A stretch of 64,000 nucleotides of DNA from Jeotgalibacillus sp. ET6 (GCF_029667115.1 NZ_JARUIU010000004.1:186001-250000); one strand, 5' to 3'; numbered from the stretch's first letter, positions 45,852-54,670 are shown. The notes: a model not told the origin generated them from the letters alone. Translations and numbers: made by a program.

Positions 45852-45895
45852 AGGTGCCGGCCACTTCACATTTTCATATGAAGTGGCCGGCACCT
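45852..45895. terminator. Terminator between ribU and pepT
   Basis: A 17-bp perfect stem (AGGTGCCGGCCACTTCA at 45852-45868, complement at 45879-45895) with a 10-nt loop. It lies just after the ribU stop codon. On the minus strand only a short T-rich stretch follows (TTTAAAT); on the plus strand GTTTTTA follows. Confidence 0.8.
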
Positions 45896-45902
45896 GTTTT
45901 TA

Positions 45903-46472
45903 TTATCTGATCTGAACCTGATTTTGCTGGATCCAGGGCTTTAACTTTATAAAAAGCGGCAGAAACAATGCAGTGATAAAAAGACCTTTAATTACGTTAA
46001 ATGGAAGAATAAAAGCAACTGCCGTGTACCATTTGACGGCGGGGTCAAGCATATAGTCCATCCCGAAGAACCATGCGTATGCAGGAAGGATTAAGAAATA
46101 ATTTAACACAACAAGCAGAAGTGCCATTGTAATAGTGCCTGAAATTAATCCTTTTGCCAATGCGTTCTTCGATTTTCTTTTATGATAAAAATATGAGACA
46201 GGCAGAATAAAAGCACAGCCGGCAATAAAGTTTGATAACTCGCCGATTGGAATGCCGCTGCCTCTAAACAGGTAATACAAAACATTCTTCAGCGCCTCAA
46301 CCACAACACCTGCCATAGGAGAGAATAAGATGGCCGCTAATAAGGCGGGTACATCGCTAAAGTCGATTTTCAAGTAGTCCGGAAGAAACGGAAGAGGAAA
46401 ATTTAACAGCATTAAAATAAATGCAATGGAACTAAACATCGATAACTTCACTAACATCTGAGTGTTTTTCAT
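45903..46472 (-). CDS. ribU: Riboflavin ECF transporter substrate-binding component
   Basis: A 189-residue S-component of an energy-coupling-factor importer, with about six membrane helices. RibU-type segments: LLNFPLPFLPDYLKIDFSDVPALLAAILFSP and GVVVEALKNVLYYLFRGSGIPIGELSNFIAG. It binds riboflavin and works with a shared EcfAA'T module encoded elsewhere. The start ATG 46472 has a GGAGA site. An FMN riboswitch with a terminator lies upstream on the same strand, confirming the substrate. Confidence 0.95.
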   Translation of the reverse strand: MKNTQMLVKLSMFSSIAFILMLLNFPLPFLPDYLKIDFSDVPALLAAILFSPMAGVVVEALKNVLYYLFRGSGIPIGELSNFIAGCAFILPVSYFYHKRKSKNALAKGLISGTITMALLLVVLNYFLILPAYAWFFGMDYMLDPAVKWYTAVAFILPFNVIKGLFITALFLPLFIKLKPWIQQNQVQIR

Positions 46473-46621
46473 ACGAATTTCTCCTATTCTTTCGTTCCAC
46501 TCTAAGAAGTTTTAGCTCATGGCAGCAGGCTCTTTTACAGGAAAAACCATTCGTGTGTTTTCTGAGATGCCGGGCAATTAAGTTTATGAAAAACAACCAT
46601 AAAACATACGCCAAATACAAA

Positions 46622-46650
46622 CTCCCCTTCTATACAGGTTAGAAGGGGAG
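46622..46650 (-). terminator. Riboswitch-controlled terminator before ribU
   Basis: CTCCCCTTCT (46622-46631) and AGAAGGGGAG (46641-46650) form a 10-bp stem; on the minus strand it is followed by TTTGTATTT. It is the expression platform of the FMN riboswitch. Confidence 0.85.
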
Positions 46651-46710
46651 AAGTCAGCACAAAACAGAGGGTTGTCATCCGTGAAAGGAACCCCCGCCAT
46701 AATGCCTCCA

Positions 46711-46843
46711 TCTTCTCCCATCCAGACTATCACTGTCGGCCTCCGGTTTTCACGGAGTCAGCAAGTAGAAGCTTAGGATCTACTCGCTCGCGGGCTCAAA
46801 CAAATTTTACCGCCGGTCGGGAATTGCACCCTGCCCTGAAGAT
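46711..46843 (-). promoter_or_regulatory. FMN riboswitch (RFN element)
   Basis: Reading the minus strand from 46843: ATCTTCAGGGCAGGGTG, AATTCCCGACCGGCGGTA, AGCCCGCGAGC, GACTCCGTGAAAACCGGAGG, CGACAGTGATAGTCTGGATG, GGAGAAGAT. These are the conserved FMN-aptamer segments in order, including the P1 closure. When FMN is bound, the terminator at 46622-46650 forms and ribU is turned off. About 150 nt of further leader separate terminator and start codon. Confidence 0.96.
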
Positions 46844-47014
46844 GGAACGATATTTTATTTTCTCTTTATTTATACAGCGTAAAGGAGAAAAATTCAATCT
46901 ATTTGTTTTCTGTAAACTCTTTGCTGGAAGAAAACCGGAATAGAGGCAGGGATTGTAAAGAAAACAGAGAACATTAGTAGGAGAACGAAATATAGTTTAG
47001 GGGGACAATTGAAG

Positions 47015-48799
47015 ATGATTGCTTTTCAGAAGCCTGATGTAGAGAATTTTTTTCAAACGTTTGGAATTGAGACCTTTGCTGTAAGTCCAGACGAATCACA
47101 GATTGTATTCAGTACGAATTTAAATGGAAAATACAATTTATGGGCTATGGATCTTCCTAATACATTTCCATATCCTTTGGGGTTTTATAACCAAAACTGC
47201 TCTGAGATTACATATGATAAAAACGGACAGTTTATACTGGCTGTAATCGATCATGACGGAGATGAAAACGGCCAGATTTATGCATTGCCGCCTGCTGGAG
47301 GTGACTTGAAGCCCATCCGAAAGCAGGATAATGTGCGTCATATGACTCTCAAGACATCAGATGATGGAAAAAGACTTTATTACACCTCAAATAAAGATGA
47401 CCAAACGTTTTTAAAAGCCTATTGCTATGACCTTGAAACCGGGGAAGAAGAAATTATTCTTCACGGCGCAGACAGTGCTACCTATTTAAGTGCAATGAGT
47501 CCAGATGAAAAAACCTTTATTTATTCCAAGCACTTTGCCAATACATATACACTTGCATGGGCAAAACATGAGGGAAAAGATGTACTATTGACGCCTGAGA
47601 CAGAGGAGCAGCACACCGTTTCAGGAACTGTTTTCGTTTCTGATACTGAGCTTTATCTTTTAACAAATTATGAAGCTGATTTTTCCTATCTGGCTAAATT
47701 TAGTTTGGAAACAAAAGAATTTACGAAAGTCGTTGAGGTTGAAGAGCAGGACTTTACAGAGCTTCACTATGATAAATCTTCCGGCTCACTTTACATCGTA
47801 TCTGAGCAGGGCGTACGCGATCACCTTTTTCAGGTCATGTTAGAGGATGAATCGATTAAAGAAGTGGATTTTCCCGCGAGTGTTATCGAAGGATTCTGCC
47901 TTTCCGAAGCAGGCAATCTTTATGTAAATGCACGATCCGCTACTCGTCCCTCCAATCTTTATCAGCGAAAAAATGGCGAGTGGCAGTCACTCACACAGTA
48001 CGGAGTCCCTGGCGTTCATGAAGAAGAGTTAATTGAACCTGATGTGCTCACATACCCTTCGTTTGATGGCCTGGAAATTGAAGCTCAGTTCTTCAGAGCA
48101 AAAGAAGAGGTCAGTAATGGGCACGTAATTCTATGGCCGCATGGGGGGCCTCAGGCAGCAGAACGTGCTACATTCCGATCCCTGTTTCAATTTCTGGTTC
48201 ACCGCGGCTACAGCATTTTTGCGCCTAACTTTAGAGGATCTACAGGCTATGGGCTGGCTTTTTCTAAGATGGTGGAAGGCGACTGGGGACACGGTCCTCG
48301 GCTTGATAATGTATCTGGTCTGGAATATCTCATAGAGCAGGGCTTCGCTGAGCGGGACAGGATTTTATTAATGGGAGGAAGCTATGGGGGCTATATGGCG
48401 CTGCTGCTGCATGGCAGACACGCTGAATATTTCAAGGCAGTGGTCGATATTTTTGGACCATGCAATCTGTTCAGCTTTATTGACTCCGTTCCTGAGCACT
48501 GGAAACCGCTGATGAAGCAGTGGGTGGGAGACACTGTGGAAGATAAAGAAAAATTAACTGAAGACTCCCCGATTGAGTACCTGGAGCAAATGACAAAGCC
48601 GATGCTCGTCATTCAGGGGGCAAAAGATCCACGTGTAGTAAAAGCTGAATCCGATCAAATCGTTGAGGCATTAAAGGATAAAGGAAGAGAAGTCGAGTAC
48701 CTTGTCCTTGAAGATGAAGGTCATGGATTTTCTAAAAAAGAGAACGAAATCCATGTCTACCGAAAAGTGCTGGCATTTTTTGATCAATTTATTGACTGA
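47015..48799 (+). CDS. S9 family prolyl oligopeptidase-like serine peptidase
   Basis: A 594-residue cytoplasmic peptidase. The N-terminal 340 residues form a beta-propeller with repeated strands (VSPDESQIVFSTN, MSPDEKTFIYSK); the C-terminal alpha/beta-hydrolase domain holds HGGPQ, the nucleophile in GGSYGGYMA, the Asp in QGAKDPRV and the His in EDEGHGF. Such proteins are acylaminoacyl-peptidase or oligopeptidase relatives. ATG 47015 follows AGGGGGA by 9 nt and is preferred over TTG 47009. The next gene starts 15 bp downstream and is probably co-transcribed. Confidence 0.92.
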   Translation: MIAFQKPDVENFFQTFGIETFAVSPDESQIVFSTNLNGKYNLWAMDLPNTFPYPLGFYNQNCSEITYDKNGQFILAVIDHDGDENGQIYALPPAGGDLKPIRKQDNVRHMTLKTSDDGKRLYYTSNKDDQTFLKAYCYDLETGEEEIILHGADSATYLSAMSPDEKTFIYSKHFANTYTLAWAKHEGKDVLLTPETEEQHTVSGTVFVSDTELYLLTNYEADFSYLAKFSLETKEFTKVVEVEEQDFTELHYDKSSGSLYIVSEQGVRDHLFQVMLEDESIKEVDFPASVIEGFCLSEAGNLYVNARSATRPSNLYQRKNGEWQSLTQYGVPGVHEEELIEPDVLTYPSFDGLEIEAQFFRAKEEVSNGHVILWPHGGPQAAERATFRSLFQFLVHRGYSIFAPNFRGSTGYGLAFSKMVEGDWGHGPRLDNVSGLEYLIEQGFAERDRILLMGGSYGGYMALLLHGRHAEYFKAVVDIFGPCNLFSFIDSVPEHWKPLMKQWVGDTVEDKEKLTEDSPIEYLEQMTKPMLVIQGAKDPRVVKAESDQIVEALKDKGREVEYLVLEDEGHGFSKKENEIHVYRKVLAFFDQFID

Positions 48800-48813
48800 C
48801 AGGGAGGATCACG

Positions 48814-49572
48814 TTGGGGAAATTAGCAAAAGAAGATCGATTTTTAAAGAATATTTATGTGAAAAGAGATGAAGTACCATCGTTTGATGAATTTCCTTTC
48901 AATCTTCCTGCTGTCCGCATGCTTGATTCACTCCAATTCCACCCTAATATCACGTATATCATGGGCGAGAACGGAATGGGGAAATCAACGCTGCTAGAAG
49001 GGCTGGCAGTAGCATTGGGGTTTAATGCTGAAGGTGGATCGCTGAATTTTAATTTCTCGAGCTATGATTCCCACTCTCCTCTTCATGATTATCTGCGCGT
49101 TGGAAAAGGCGTTCTCAGACCTCAGGACAGCTTCTTTTTTCGGGCGGAAACCTTTTATAACGTAGCCACAAATATTGAAGAAATGGACCAGGATCCACTT
49201 GCCGGAAGAAGGGTCATTGATAGCTTTGGAGGGGTTTCCCTGCATAAACAGTCTCACGGTGAATCATTTTTTGCCGCTTTTCTTCACCGTTTTCGAGGTG
49301 ATGGTTTATATATCCTGGATGAGCCTGAAGCAGCCCTGTCACCATTGAGGCAATTATCTATGCTGAGTCGGATCAATGAGCTGGTGGAACAGGGCTCCCA
49401 ATTTGTGATTGCCACCCACTCTCCTTTATTGATGGCCCATCCGGATTCTTGTATTTACCAGCTGACTGCTGAAGGGTTGAAGGAGCAGGTGCTTGAGGAA
49501 ACAGAGCATTATACGATCATGAAACAGTTTTTTGAAGACAGGGAGAGGCTCTTGCATCATTTGTTTAAATGA
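48814..49572 (+). CDS. AAA family ATPase (small ABC/OLD-like)
   Basis: A 252-residue predicted ATPase. Walker A GENGMGKSTLL is at residues 51-61, the signature-like region is KQSHGESFFAAF, Walker B is LYILDEPEAALSP, and the switch His is in FVIATHSPLLM. This domain order is that of compact ABC-type ATPases related to OLD/RecF proteins. No nuclease domain is attached. Start TTG 48814 follows AGGAGGATCACG. It may be co-transcribed with the S9 peptidase; the role is unknown. Confidence 0.87.
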   Translation: MGKLAKEDRFLKNIYVKRDEVPSFDEFPFNLPAVRMLDSLQFHPNITYIMGENGMGKSTLLEGLAVALGFNAEGGSLNFNFSSYDSHSPLHDYLRVGKGVLRPQDSFFFRAETFYNVATNIEEMDQDPLAGRRVIDSFGGVSLHKQSHGESFFAAFLHRFRGDGLYILDEPEAALSPLRQLSMLSRINELVEQGSQFVIATHSPLLMAHPDSCIYQLTAEGLKEQVLEETEHYTIMKQFFEDRERLLHHLFK

Positions 49573-49599
49573 GTTGATATAGGAATAGTCGAAAACGGG

Positions 49600-49818
49600 G
49601 TGGACAAGCTGAATAAGCTGGAAACATTACTAATACTAAATTTAGCAATAAAAGGATCCATTTTCATCGTGTTTATCGTATCAGCTTTTTCCGTTATGAT
49701 CTTATATCAAATCAATTATATTGCTGAAGAATTTATAGCGAGAGCATTGCCACTGGCGATTCTGACTGGATTGATGGGGGTATCAGCAGCCATTGTCTGT
49801 CGATCATCTGAAAAATAA
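49600..49818 (+). CDS. Small membrane protein
   Basis: A 72-residue protein with two hydrophobic segments (about 16-36 and 48-67). The GTG start at 49600 has only a poor site (AGGAA, 14 nt upstream), so the call rests on length and the sensible two-helix topology. No family recognised. Confidence 0.5.
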   Translation: MDKLNKLETLLILNLAIKGSIFIVFIVSAFSVMILYQINYIAEEFIARALPLAILTGLMGVSAAIVCRSSEK

Positions 49819-49838
49819 TATAACGGTACTTAAGCAGC

Positions 49839-50495
49839 TTAAACTGTTTCACTATTGGGGGGAGGAATCTCTTCTTCGCTTTTTTCTGCGAGGTGCCGGG
49901 TGATTTTTGAACCGATGAAAAAATAGCCTGCTGCAATCAGGGCGCTGAAGATCCAGCCGGAAACGTTCATGTAAATGATGACCTGACCATAGCCATCTGC
50001 ACCATACGTATTGATGAGCCAGGCTTTTAATGAATTCTGTGCGAGTCCTCGTACGACAAAGACAGCTGTTAAGAGCTGAAACCAGATAAATAATCCTTTT
50101 TCTTTAAAGAGTGCTTTGCTTCCCTCTCGCGGATAGCCCTGGAGAAAGGCGATATCCACCATGAAATACAAGGCGAGAGGTTTTTTGAAAAGAATCGACA
50201 GCAGATACAGCCCGGCAAATGAGAAGCCTAAATAAACCTGGTTCCACAGCATGGAAAGAGCATTCTCTGATAATAAGTTCACAGTTGTGCTGATCAATAG
50301 TGACGTAACGATAAAGATACCTGCAATATTAAATTGCCGTTCCACAAAAAAACGGATAACGGTATAAATGATGGCGGGGACGGTTGAAAGAATAATGGCC
50401 CAATAGTCTCCGAGCAAGTCCCGTCCCTGGTTCCAAATAAGAAATGGGATAACTCCATAGCAAAGAATATCTAGTAGTATGATATGCTTCTTCAT
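49839..50495 (-). CDS. VC0807-like membrane protein
   Basis: A 218-residue integral membrane protein with about six helices. The sequence FKKPLALYFMVDIAFLQGYP and WNQGRDLLGDYWAIILSTVPAIIY match the VC0807 family by recollection. The function of the family is unknown. The start ATG 50495 follows a GGAGAGA site. Divergent from the thiamine operon. Confidence 0.75.
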   Translation of the reverse strand: MKKHIILLDILCYGVIPFLIWNQGRDLLGDYWAIILSTVPAIIYTVIRFFVERQFNIAGIFIVTSLLISTTVNLLSENALSMLWNQVYLGFSFAGLYLLSILFKKPLALYFMVDIAFLQGYPREGSKALFKEKGLFIWFQLLTAVFVVRGLAQNSLKAWLINTYGADGYGQVIIYMNVSGWIFSALIAAGYFFIGSKITRHLAEKSEEEIPPPNSETV

Positions 50496-50642
50496 CGTCT
50501 TTTCTCTCCTTATAAAAGGCTGTCTTTTATTATGTAAGCAGAATAATTTTTCAGCGGGGGAGTCTATCTATAAGTATATAACCTTCTTTTTCATATTCAA
50601 GTAACTTTTTACAGCAGGCGGTAGCCCCTCACTTTGGATTTA

Positions 50643-50671
50643 TTGCCAATTTTCTAAAGTTTTGTTATGAT
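50643..50671 (+). promoter_or_regulatory. Promoter of the thiamine operon
   Basis: TTGCCA (50643-50648) and TATGAT (50666-50671) are separated by exactly 17 bp. It lies 34 bp upstream of the first TPP aptamer. Confidence 0.7.
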
Positions 50672-50704
50672 GAACCCAGTTCATTTAAGTGCATAGATTC
50701 AATC

Positions 50705-50800
50705 ACTACTAGGGGGGCCCGAAAATCGCGGGCTGAGAGGAAAACGTATTTTCCGACTCTTATGGACCTGATCTGGTTAGTACCAGCGTAGGGAAGTAGT
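50705..50800 (+). promoter_or_regulatory. TPP riboswitch 1
   Basis: The closing stem is ACTACT (50705-50710) with AGTAGT (50795-50800). Conserved TPP-aptamer segments follow in order: AGGGGGGCCC, GGGCTGAGAGG, GACTCTTATGGACCTGATCTGG split around the P4 helix, and ACCAGCGTAGGGAAGT. The terminator at 50836-50866 is its expression platform, so TPP stops transcription before thiW. Confidence 0.97.
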
Positions 50801-50835
50801 CGGGCGATCCATTGTCCAATTCATATACTACTTCA

Positions 50836-50866
50836 AGTCAGGTCCTTCTAGGGATCTGGCTTTTTT
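50836..50866 (+). terminator. Terminator of TPP riboswitch 1
   Basis: AGTCAGGTCC (50836-50845) pairs with GGATCTGGCT (50852-50861) using two G-U pairs, followed by TTTTTT. It lies between the aptamer and the thiW start. Confidence 0.88.
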
Positions 50867-50893
50867 GTGCTGCTGAATGATTGGAGGGAGAAG

Positions 50894-51382
50894 ATGACCA
50901 ACACAAAACGCATGACGGTGATGGCAATGTTCGTGGCGATTGGCGTGGCAGGCGCTCAGTTTATTTGGTTTCCTGCTGGTGTTGCCCGGGCTTATCCGGT
51001 CCAGCACGCTGTGAATGTGATGGCTGCGATCATTTTGGGGCCTATTCCGGCAGTAGTCATTGCTTTTTTAATCGGCTTAATCAGAAACCTGCTTGGATTA
51101 GGGTCACTTCTTGCATTTCCAGGAGGGATGATTGGCGCACTTTTTGCAGGCCTCCTCTACAAGAAGTTTGGACGCAAGGGGTGGGCAGCAGCAGGAGAAA
51201 TCATTGGCACAGGCTTTATAGGTGCCTGGTTCGCGGTTCCTTTTGCAAAGGTTCTAATGGGAACAGCGTTTGCTGCATGGTTTTTTGTGCCTCCGTTTCT
51301 GATCAGCAGTGCCACTGGAGCGGCACTTGGATGGCTTGTACTTGCAAGAGTTAAACAGGAAAGACTAATCAGATTACAGTAA
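50894..51382 (+). CDS. thiW: Thiamine-precursor ECF transporter component ThiW
   Basis: A 162-residue ECF S-component with about five membrane helices; segments FIWFPAGVARAYPVQHAVNVMAAIILGP and GLGSLLAFPGGMIGALFAGLLY are typical of ThiW, thought to import the thiazole moiety. ATG 50894 lies 5 nt after GGAGGG. The frame is open to 50867, which is inside the terminator T-run and not used. First gene of the thiamine operon. Confidence 0.93.
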   Translation: MTNTKRMTVMAMFVAIGVAGAQFIWFPAGVARAYPVQHAVNVMAAIILGPIPAVVIAFLIGLIRNLLGLGSLLAFPGGMIGALFAGLLYKKFGRKGWAAAGEIIGTGFIGAWFAVPFAKVLMGTAFAAWFFVPPFLISSATGAALGWLVLARVKQERLIRLQ

Positions 51383-51391
51383 AAACGGAAC

Positions 51392-51466
51392 TGCTGGGGG
51401 TGCTATTGAAGCTGAGATCATACCCTGATGGACCTGATCTGGATCATGCCAGCGTAGGGAAGCAGC
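51392..51466 (+). promoter_or_regulatory. TPP riboswitch 2, between thiW and tenA
   Basis: A compact second aptamer lies 10 bp after the thiW stop. The closing stem is CTGCT (51392-51396) with AGCAG (51462-51466). GGGGGTGCT, AGCTGAGATCATACCC, TGGACCTGATCTGGA and TGCCAGCGTAGGGA match the TPP consensus. A long reading frame from 51400 runs through it, but this is accidental; tenA starts at 51529. Confidence 0.95.
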
Positions 51467-51501
51467 CGAATATGCTCAGGGCTCTAATTGGAATTCCGGC
51501 A

Positions 51502-51522
51502 GCTTCCTTAAAAAAAGGAGGC
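51502..51522 (+). promoter_or_regulatory. Shine-Dalgarno sequestering hairpin of tenA
   Basis: GCTTCCTT (51502-51509) pairs with AAGGAGGC (51515-51522) across a 5-nt A loop, hiding the ribosome binding site of tenA. It lies 35 nt after TPP riboswitch 2 and has no T-run, so the second riboswitch probably acts on translation. Confidence 0.75.
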
Positions 51523-51528
51523 ACTATC

Positions 51529-52221
51529 ATGACATTTACAGAAGAGCTTAGAAGAGAAAACGAAGACATTTTTTCACTGATTTTTGACCACCCCTTTGTT
51601 CAGGGGATTGGGAAAGGTGATGTACCGGAGGAAGCGCTGGCACATTACATTAAAGCGGATTATGAATATTTAAATGCGTTTATGAAAATTTATGGGATTG
51701 CTATCTCAAAATCATCCTCCCGTGAAGACATTGCCTATTTTAATAAACAAATTGATTTTGTACTTCATAGTGAAATCCATCCGCATAATAATTTCTGCGA
51801 GGTAATTGGCGTTTCCTATGAAGATCTGCAAGGCTATCCGCTGCCTCCAACTGCTGATCATTACATTAAGCATATGATGGCACATGCCCAGCTTGGAACG
51901 CTTGGCGAAATTATTGCAGCACTTCTTCCTTGTCCATGGACATACTTTGAAATTGGCAGAGAATTAATTAAACAATACAGCCCGAGTGAGGATCACCCGT
52001 TTTTTCCATGGATCACTTTTTACGCAGAGCAGAGGGTGGAAGATGTGGTGCTTGTAATGAGAGAAAGGCTGGACGCTCTTGCAGAATCAGCTTCTGAGCA
52101 GGAAAAACAGCGAATGAAAGAGGCTTTCCGCAAAAGCTGTCAATTGGAATGGTCTTTCTGGGAAATGGCTTTTAGCTGCGAAAAGTGGATCACTGAAAAG
52201 GAGGCTGCTGTTCATGAATAA
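51529..52221 (+). CDS. tenA: Aminopyrimidine aminohydrolase TenA
   Basis: A 230-residue helical TenA (thiaminase II) that salvages the pyrimidine moiety from degraded thiamine. Active-site segments include DHPFVQGIGKGDV, YIKADYEYLNAF, ALLPCPWTYFEIG and SCQLEWSFWEMAF, with a Cys in the CPW motif as nucleophile region. ATG 51529 follows AAGGAGG, which is part of a sequestering hairpin. Its stop overlaps thiD by 8 bp. Confidence 0.96.
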   Translation: MTFTEELRRENEDIFSLIFDHPFVQGIGKGDVPEEALAHYIKADYEYLNAFMKIYGIAISKSSSREDIAYFNKQIDFVLHSEIHPHNNFCEVIGVSYEDLQGYPLPPTADHYIKHMMAHAQLGTLGEIIAALLPCPWTYFEIGRELIKQYSPSEDHPFFPWITFYAEQRVEDVVLVMRERLDALAESASEQEKQRMKEAFRKSCQLEWSFWEMAFSCEKWITEKEAAVHE

Positions 52222-53038
52222 TCCTGCATGCGCACTCACAATAGCAGGCACGGATCCAAGCGGAGGTGCAGGAATTCAAGCGGATCTAAAAACCTTTCAG
52301 GAGCTGCGGGTTTATGGGATGTCGGTGATCACCTCGGTGGTGGCCCAGAACACAACCGGTGTAAAAAGCGTCCACCATTTGCCGCTTGATATGCTGTCTC
52401 AGCAGCTTGAAGCAGTCAGCAGTGATCTGCCCATCCATGCTGTTAAAACCGGCATGATCGCAAATATTGAAATGATGGAAACGATAAGGGACTGGATAAA
52501 AGACAAAAACATGCCTTATGTAATGGACCCGGTGATGATTGCGACTAGCGGAGACCCCTTAATCAATGAAAATGCAAGAGGGTTTCTGCGTGACCAACTG
52601 GTTCCGCTCAGCGCTTTAGTTACACCAAATATCTCTGAAGCTGAAGACTTAATCGGTGAACGCATCAAATCCCACGAAGAAATGAAGGAAGCAGCACGTA
52701 AAATTGTTCACAGTCTTGGTGCGGGAGCTGCCCTGGTTAAGGGGGGGCATATGGAAGGACAGGCAGTTGATTATTTATATGACGGGGAAGACATGTATAC
52801 CTATACATCTGAGAGAATTAACACTAAAAACACCCACGGAACAGGCTGCACGTATTCAGCTGCCATTACGGCATTCCTGAGCAGAGGAATGGAACTGCCT
52901 GAGGCTGTTGAAAAATCAAAGGTATTTGTTACAGCAGCTATACGCCATTCTTTTTCTCTCGGCCAAGGCAACGGCCCTACTAACCATTGGGGCATCAGGA
53001 AGGAGGAGAGCATGTATGACTTCCACGATCATTCATGA
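52214..53038 (+). CDS. thiD: Hydroxymethylpyrimidine (phosphate) kinase
   Basis: A 274-residue ribokinase-fold kinase that phosphorylates HMP to HMP-PP in two steps. Motifs: LTIAGTDPSGGAGIQADLKTF at the N-terminus (shortened), VMDPVMIATSGDPL, and the anion-hole motif NTHGTGCTYSAAI. ATG 52214 lies 9 nt after AAGGAGG. It overlaps tenA and thiM. Confidence 0.96.
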   Translation: MNNPACALTIAGTDPSGGAGIQADLKTFQELRVYGMSVITSVVAQNTTGVKSVHHLPLDMLSQQLEAVSSDLPIHAVKTGMIANIEMMETIRDWIKDKNMPYVMDPVMIATSGDPLINENARGFLRDQLVPLSALVTPNISEAEDLIGERIKSHEEMKEAARKIVHSLGAGAALVKGGHMEGQAVDYLYDGEDMYTYTSERINTKNTHGTGCTYSAAITAFLSRGMELPEAVEKSKVFVTAAIRHSFSLGQGNGPTNHWGIRKEESMYDFHDHS

Positions 53039-53786
53039 AGTCAGACAAAACAAGCCACTTATTCACCATTTAACCAATCAGGTGGTGATGAATTTTACTG
53101 CGAATGGCCTGTTGTCTTTTGGGGGAGTCCCCATTATGGCTAAAGCGGTGGAGGAAGCCGGGGAAATGGCTTCCAATGCAGATGGTGTGCTGATCAATAT
53201 TGGAACGATTATGGGAAATGATCTTAAAGCAATGATTGAAGCAGGAAAAGCTGCAAATAAAACAGGCATTCCTGTTGTTCTTGATCCTGTTGGAGTAGGC
53301 GCTACATTGTTCAGAAAGGAAGCGATTCGACAAATTCTGAAGGAAATAACTCCAACAGTTATTAAAGGAAATGCCGGGGAAATGGCTCAGCTCGTTGATA
53401 TTCCCTGGGAAATAAAAGGGGTAGACTCCATTGGAGAAGGTAATCATGACGAAATTGCTCGAAAAGTTGCAAAAACATATGGAACTATTGCATTCGTAAC
53501 GGGAGAAACGGATGTGATCAGTGATGGAGAAGAAATTATCCATAACCGGACTGGGAGTGCCATGCTAAGCAATGTAACAGGAACAGGATGTTTATTAGGC
53601 TCTATTTTAGCCGCTTGTTTAACCACCGGACACTCCGGACTGGACAACTGTCAGGCAGCTGCTTCCTTTTACGGTATGGCCGCTGAATACACGGAAAAAC
53701 AAAATGGAGTGATGGGAACCGGCACATTTATTGCTGTGTTTTTAGATGCGCTGTCCTTTTCCCCTGAAAAACTGGAAGGAGGATGA
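53016..53786 (+). CDS. thiM: Hydroxyethylthiazole kinase
   Basis: A 256-residue kinase that phosphorylates the thiazole alcohol. Motifs: HHLTNQVVMNFTANGLLSFGG, VLDPVGVGATLFR, IKGNAGEMAQL and SNVTGTGCLLGSIL with the catalytic Cys. The real start is ATG 53016, 7 nt after GGAGGAG, within the end of thiD; the frame open to 52908 is not used. Takes the thiazole imported by ThiW. Confidence 0.96.
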   Translation: MTSTIIHEVRQNKPLIHHLTNQVVMNFTANGLLSFGGVPIMAKAVEEAGEMASNADGVLINIGTIMGNDLKAMIEAGKAANKTGIPVVLDPVGVGATLFRKEAIRQILKEITPTVIKGNAGEMAQLVDIPWEIKGVDSIGEGNHDEIARKVAKTYGTIAFVTGETDVISDGEEIIHNRTGSAMLSNVTGTGCLLGSILAACLTTGHSGLDNCQAAASFYGMAAEYTEKQNGVMGTGTFIAVFLDALSFSPEKLEGG

Positions 53787-53788
53787 GA

Positions 53789-54412
53789 ATGCACTGGGAT
53801 ATAAACAGAATTTTACGCAAGTATTTGATTATGGGCAGTCAAAACTGTGAAAGAATGCCTGAAGAAATCCTTTTAGAAGCCATTGATGCAGGAATTACGG
53901 CGTTTCAATTTCGGGAAAAAGGGATCGGCTGTTTGGATGAAGAAGAAAAGCTCCAGTTGGGGCTGAGGCTGCGTAAAATTTGCAAAGAACATCATATTCC
54001 TTTTTTCATTAATGATGATATTTATTTAGCAGATCAGCTCGACGTTGACGGCATTCATGTAGGGCAGGACGATATGCCGGCAGATAAGCTGAGAAGGAAG
54101 TACCCCGATAAAATGATCGGTTTGTCTGTCTCTAATGACGAGGAAGTGAAAAAAAGTGATCTGAGCAGTGTAGATTATTTGGGGGCGGGACCTATGTTTC
54201 CCACTTCTTCAAAGTTGGATGCGAAGCCTGTAGCTGGAATTGAATGGATAAAACGGCTTCGTCAACAGAATATTGAACTGCCTATTGTAGGGATTGGCGG
54301 CATCAATCCTGATAATGCGGATGCTGTGATTCGTGCGGGTGCTCAGGGGGTAGCGGTTATCTCCGCGATTACTTCATGTGAGAATATAAAAGAAGTGGTA
54401 AAAAAACTATAG
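53789..54412 (+). CDS. thiE: Thiamine-phosphate synthase
   Basis: A 207-residue TIM-barrel enzyme that joins HMP-PP and thiazole phosphate to thiamine phosphate. Motifs: FQFREKG, FFINDDIYLADQLDVDGIHVGQDD, YLGAGPMFPTSSK and IVGIGGINPDNA. ATG 53789 lies 6 nt after GGAGG; ATG 53783 touches that site and is excluded. It overlaps the thiM end region. Last gene of the operon, before a terminator. Confidence 0.96.
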   Translation: MHWDINRILRKYLIMGSQNCERMPEEILLEAIDAGITAFQFREKGIGCLDEEEKLQLGLRLRKICKEHHIPFFINDDIYLADQLDVDGIHVGQDDMPADKLRRKYPDKMIGLSVSNDEEVKKSDLSSVDYLGAGPMFPTSSKLDAKPVAGIEWIKRLRQQNIELPIVGIGGINPDNADAVIRAGAQGVAVISAITSCENIKEVVKKL

Positions 54413-54467
54413 CTGAATTCATTTTGATCCAGAGAAATAAAGAATTTTACAGAACAGAGAGGTTGTG

Positions 54468-54496
54468 ACCTATTTACGTGGTGCAGCCTCTTTTTT
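54468..54496 (+). terminator. Terminator of the thiamine operon
   Basis: AGAGGTTGT (54468-54476) pairs with GCAGCCTCT (54483... to 54491) with G-U pairs, and a T-run follows. An inner ACC/GGT pair extends the stem. Confidence 0.8.
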
Positions 54497-54670
54497 CTTT
54501 TTATCCAACCATCTTTTTGCTGTTAAAACGGTATACCATATCAATTGTCTGGCTGAAAGAAGATATTTAGAAAAGTTAGACTTCGTATGAAAAGCGTTTA
54601 TATGGAGGAAAATAGGGAAGAAGCAATGCTAGTACATAGGAAAGCTAGAAAAAGACAAAGAGGTGTTTTG

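Noticed and set aside
46432-46620. 62-codon ORF between the FMN riboswitch and ribU
   Set aside because: It overlaps the ribU start, has no binding site, and lies in the leader; a leader peptide is not supported.
50881-51354. 157-codon ORF overlapping thiW
   Set aside because: It is a frame shift of thiW rich in Trp, Cys and Arg; thiW has the binding site and the family match.
51400-51528. N-terminal extension of tenA by 43 codons
   Set aside because: The stretch is the second TPP aptamer; the family start and the AAGGAGG site place the start at 51529.
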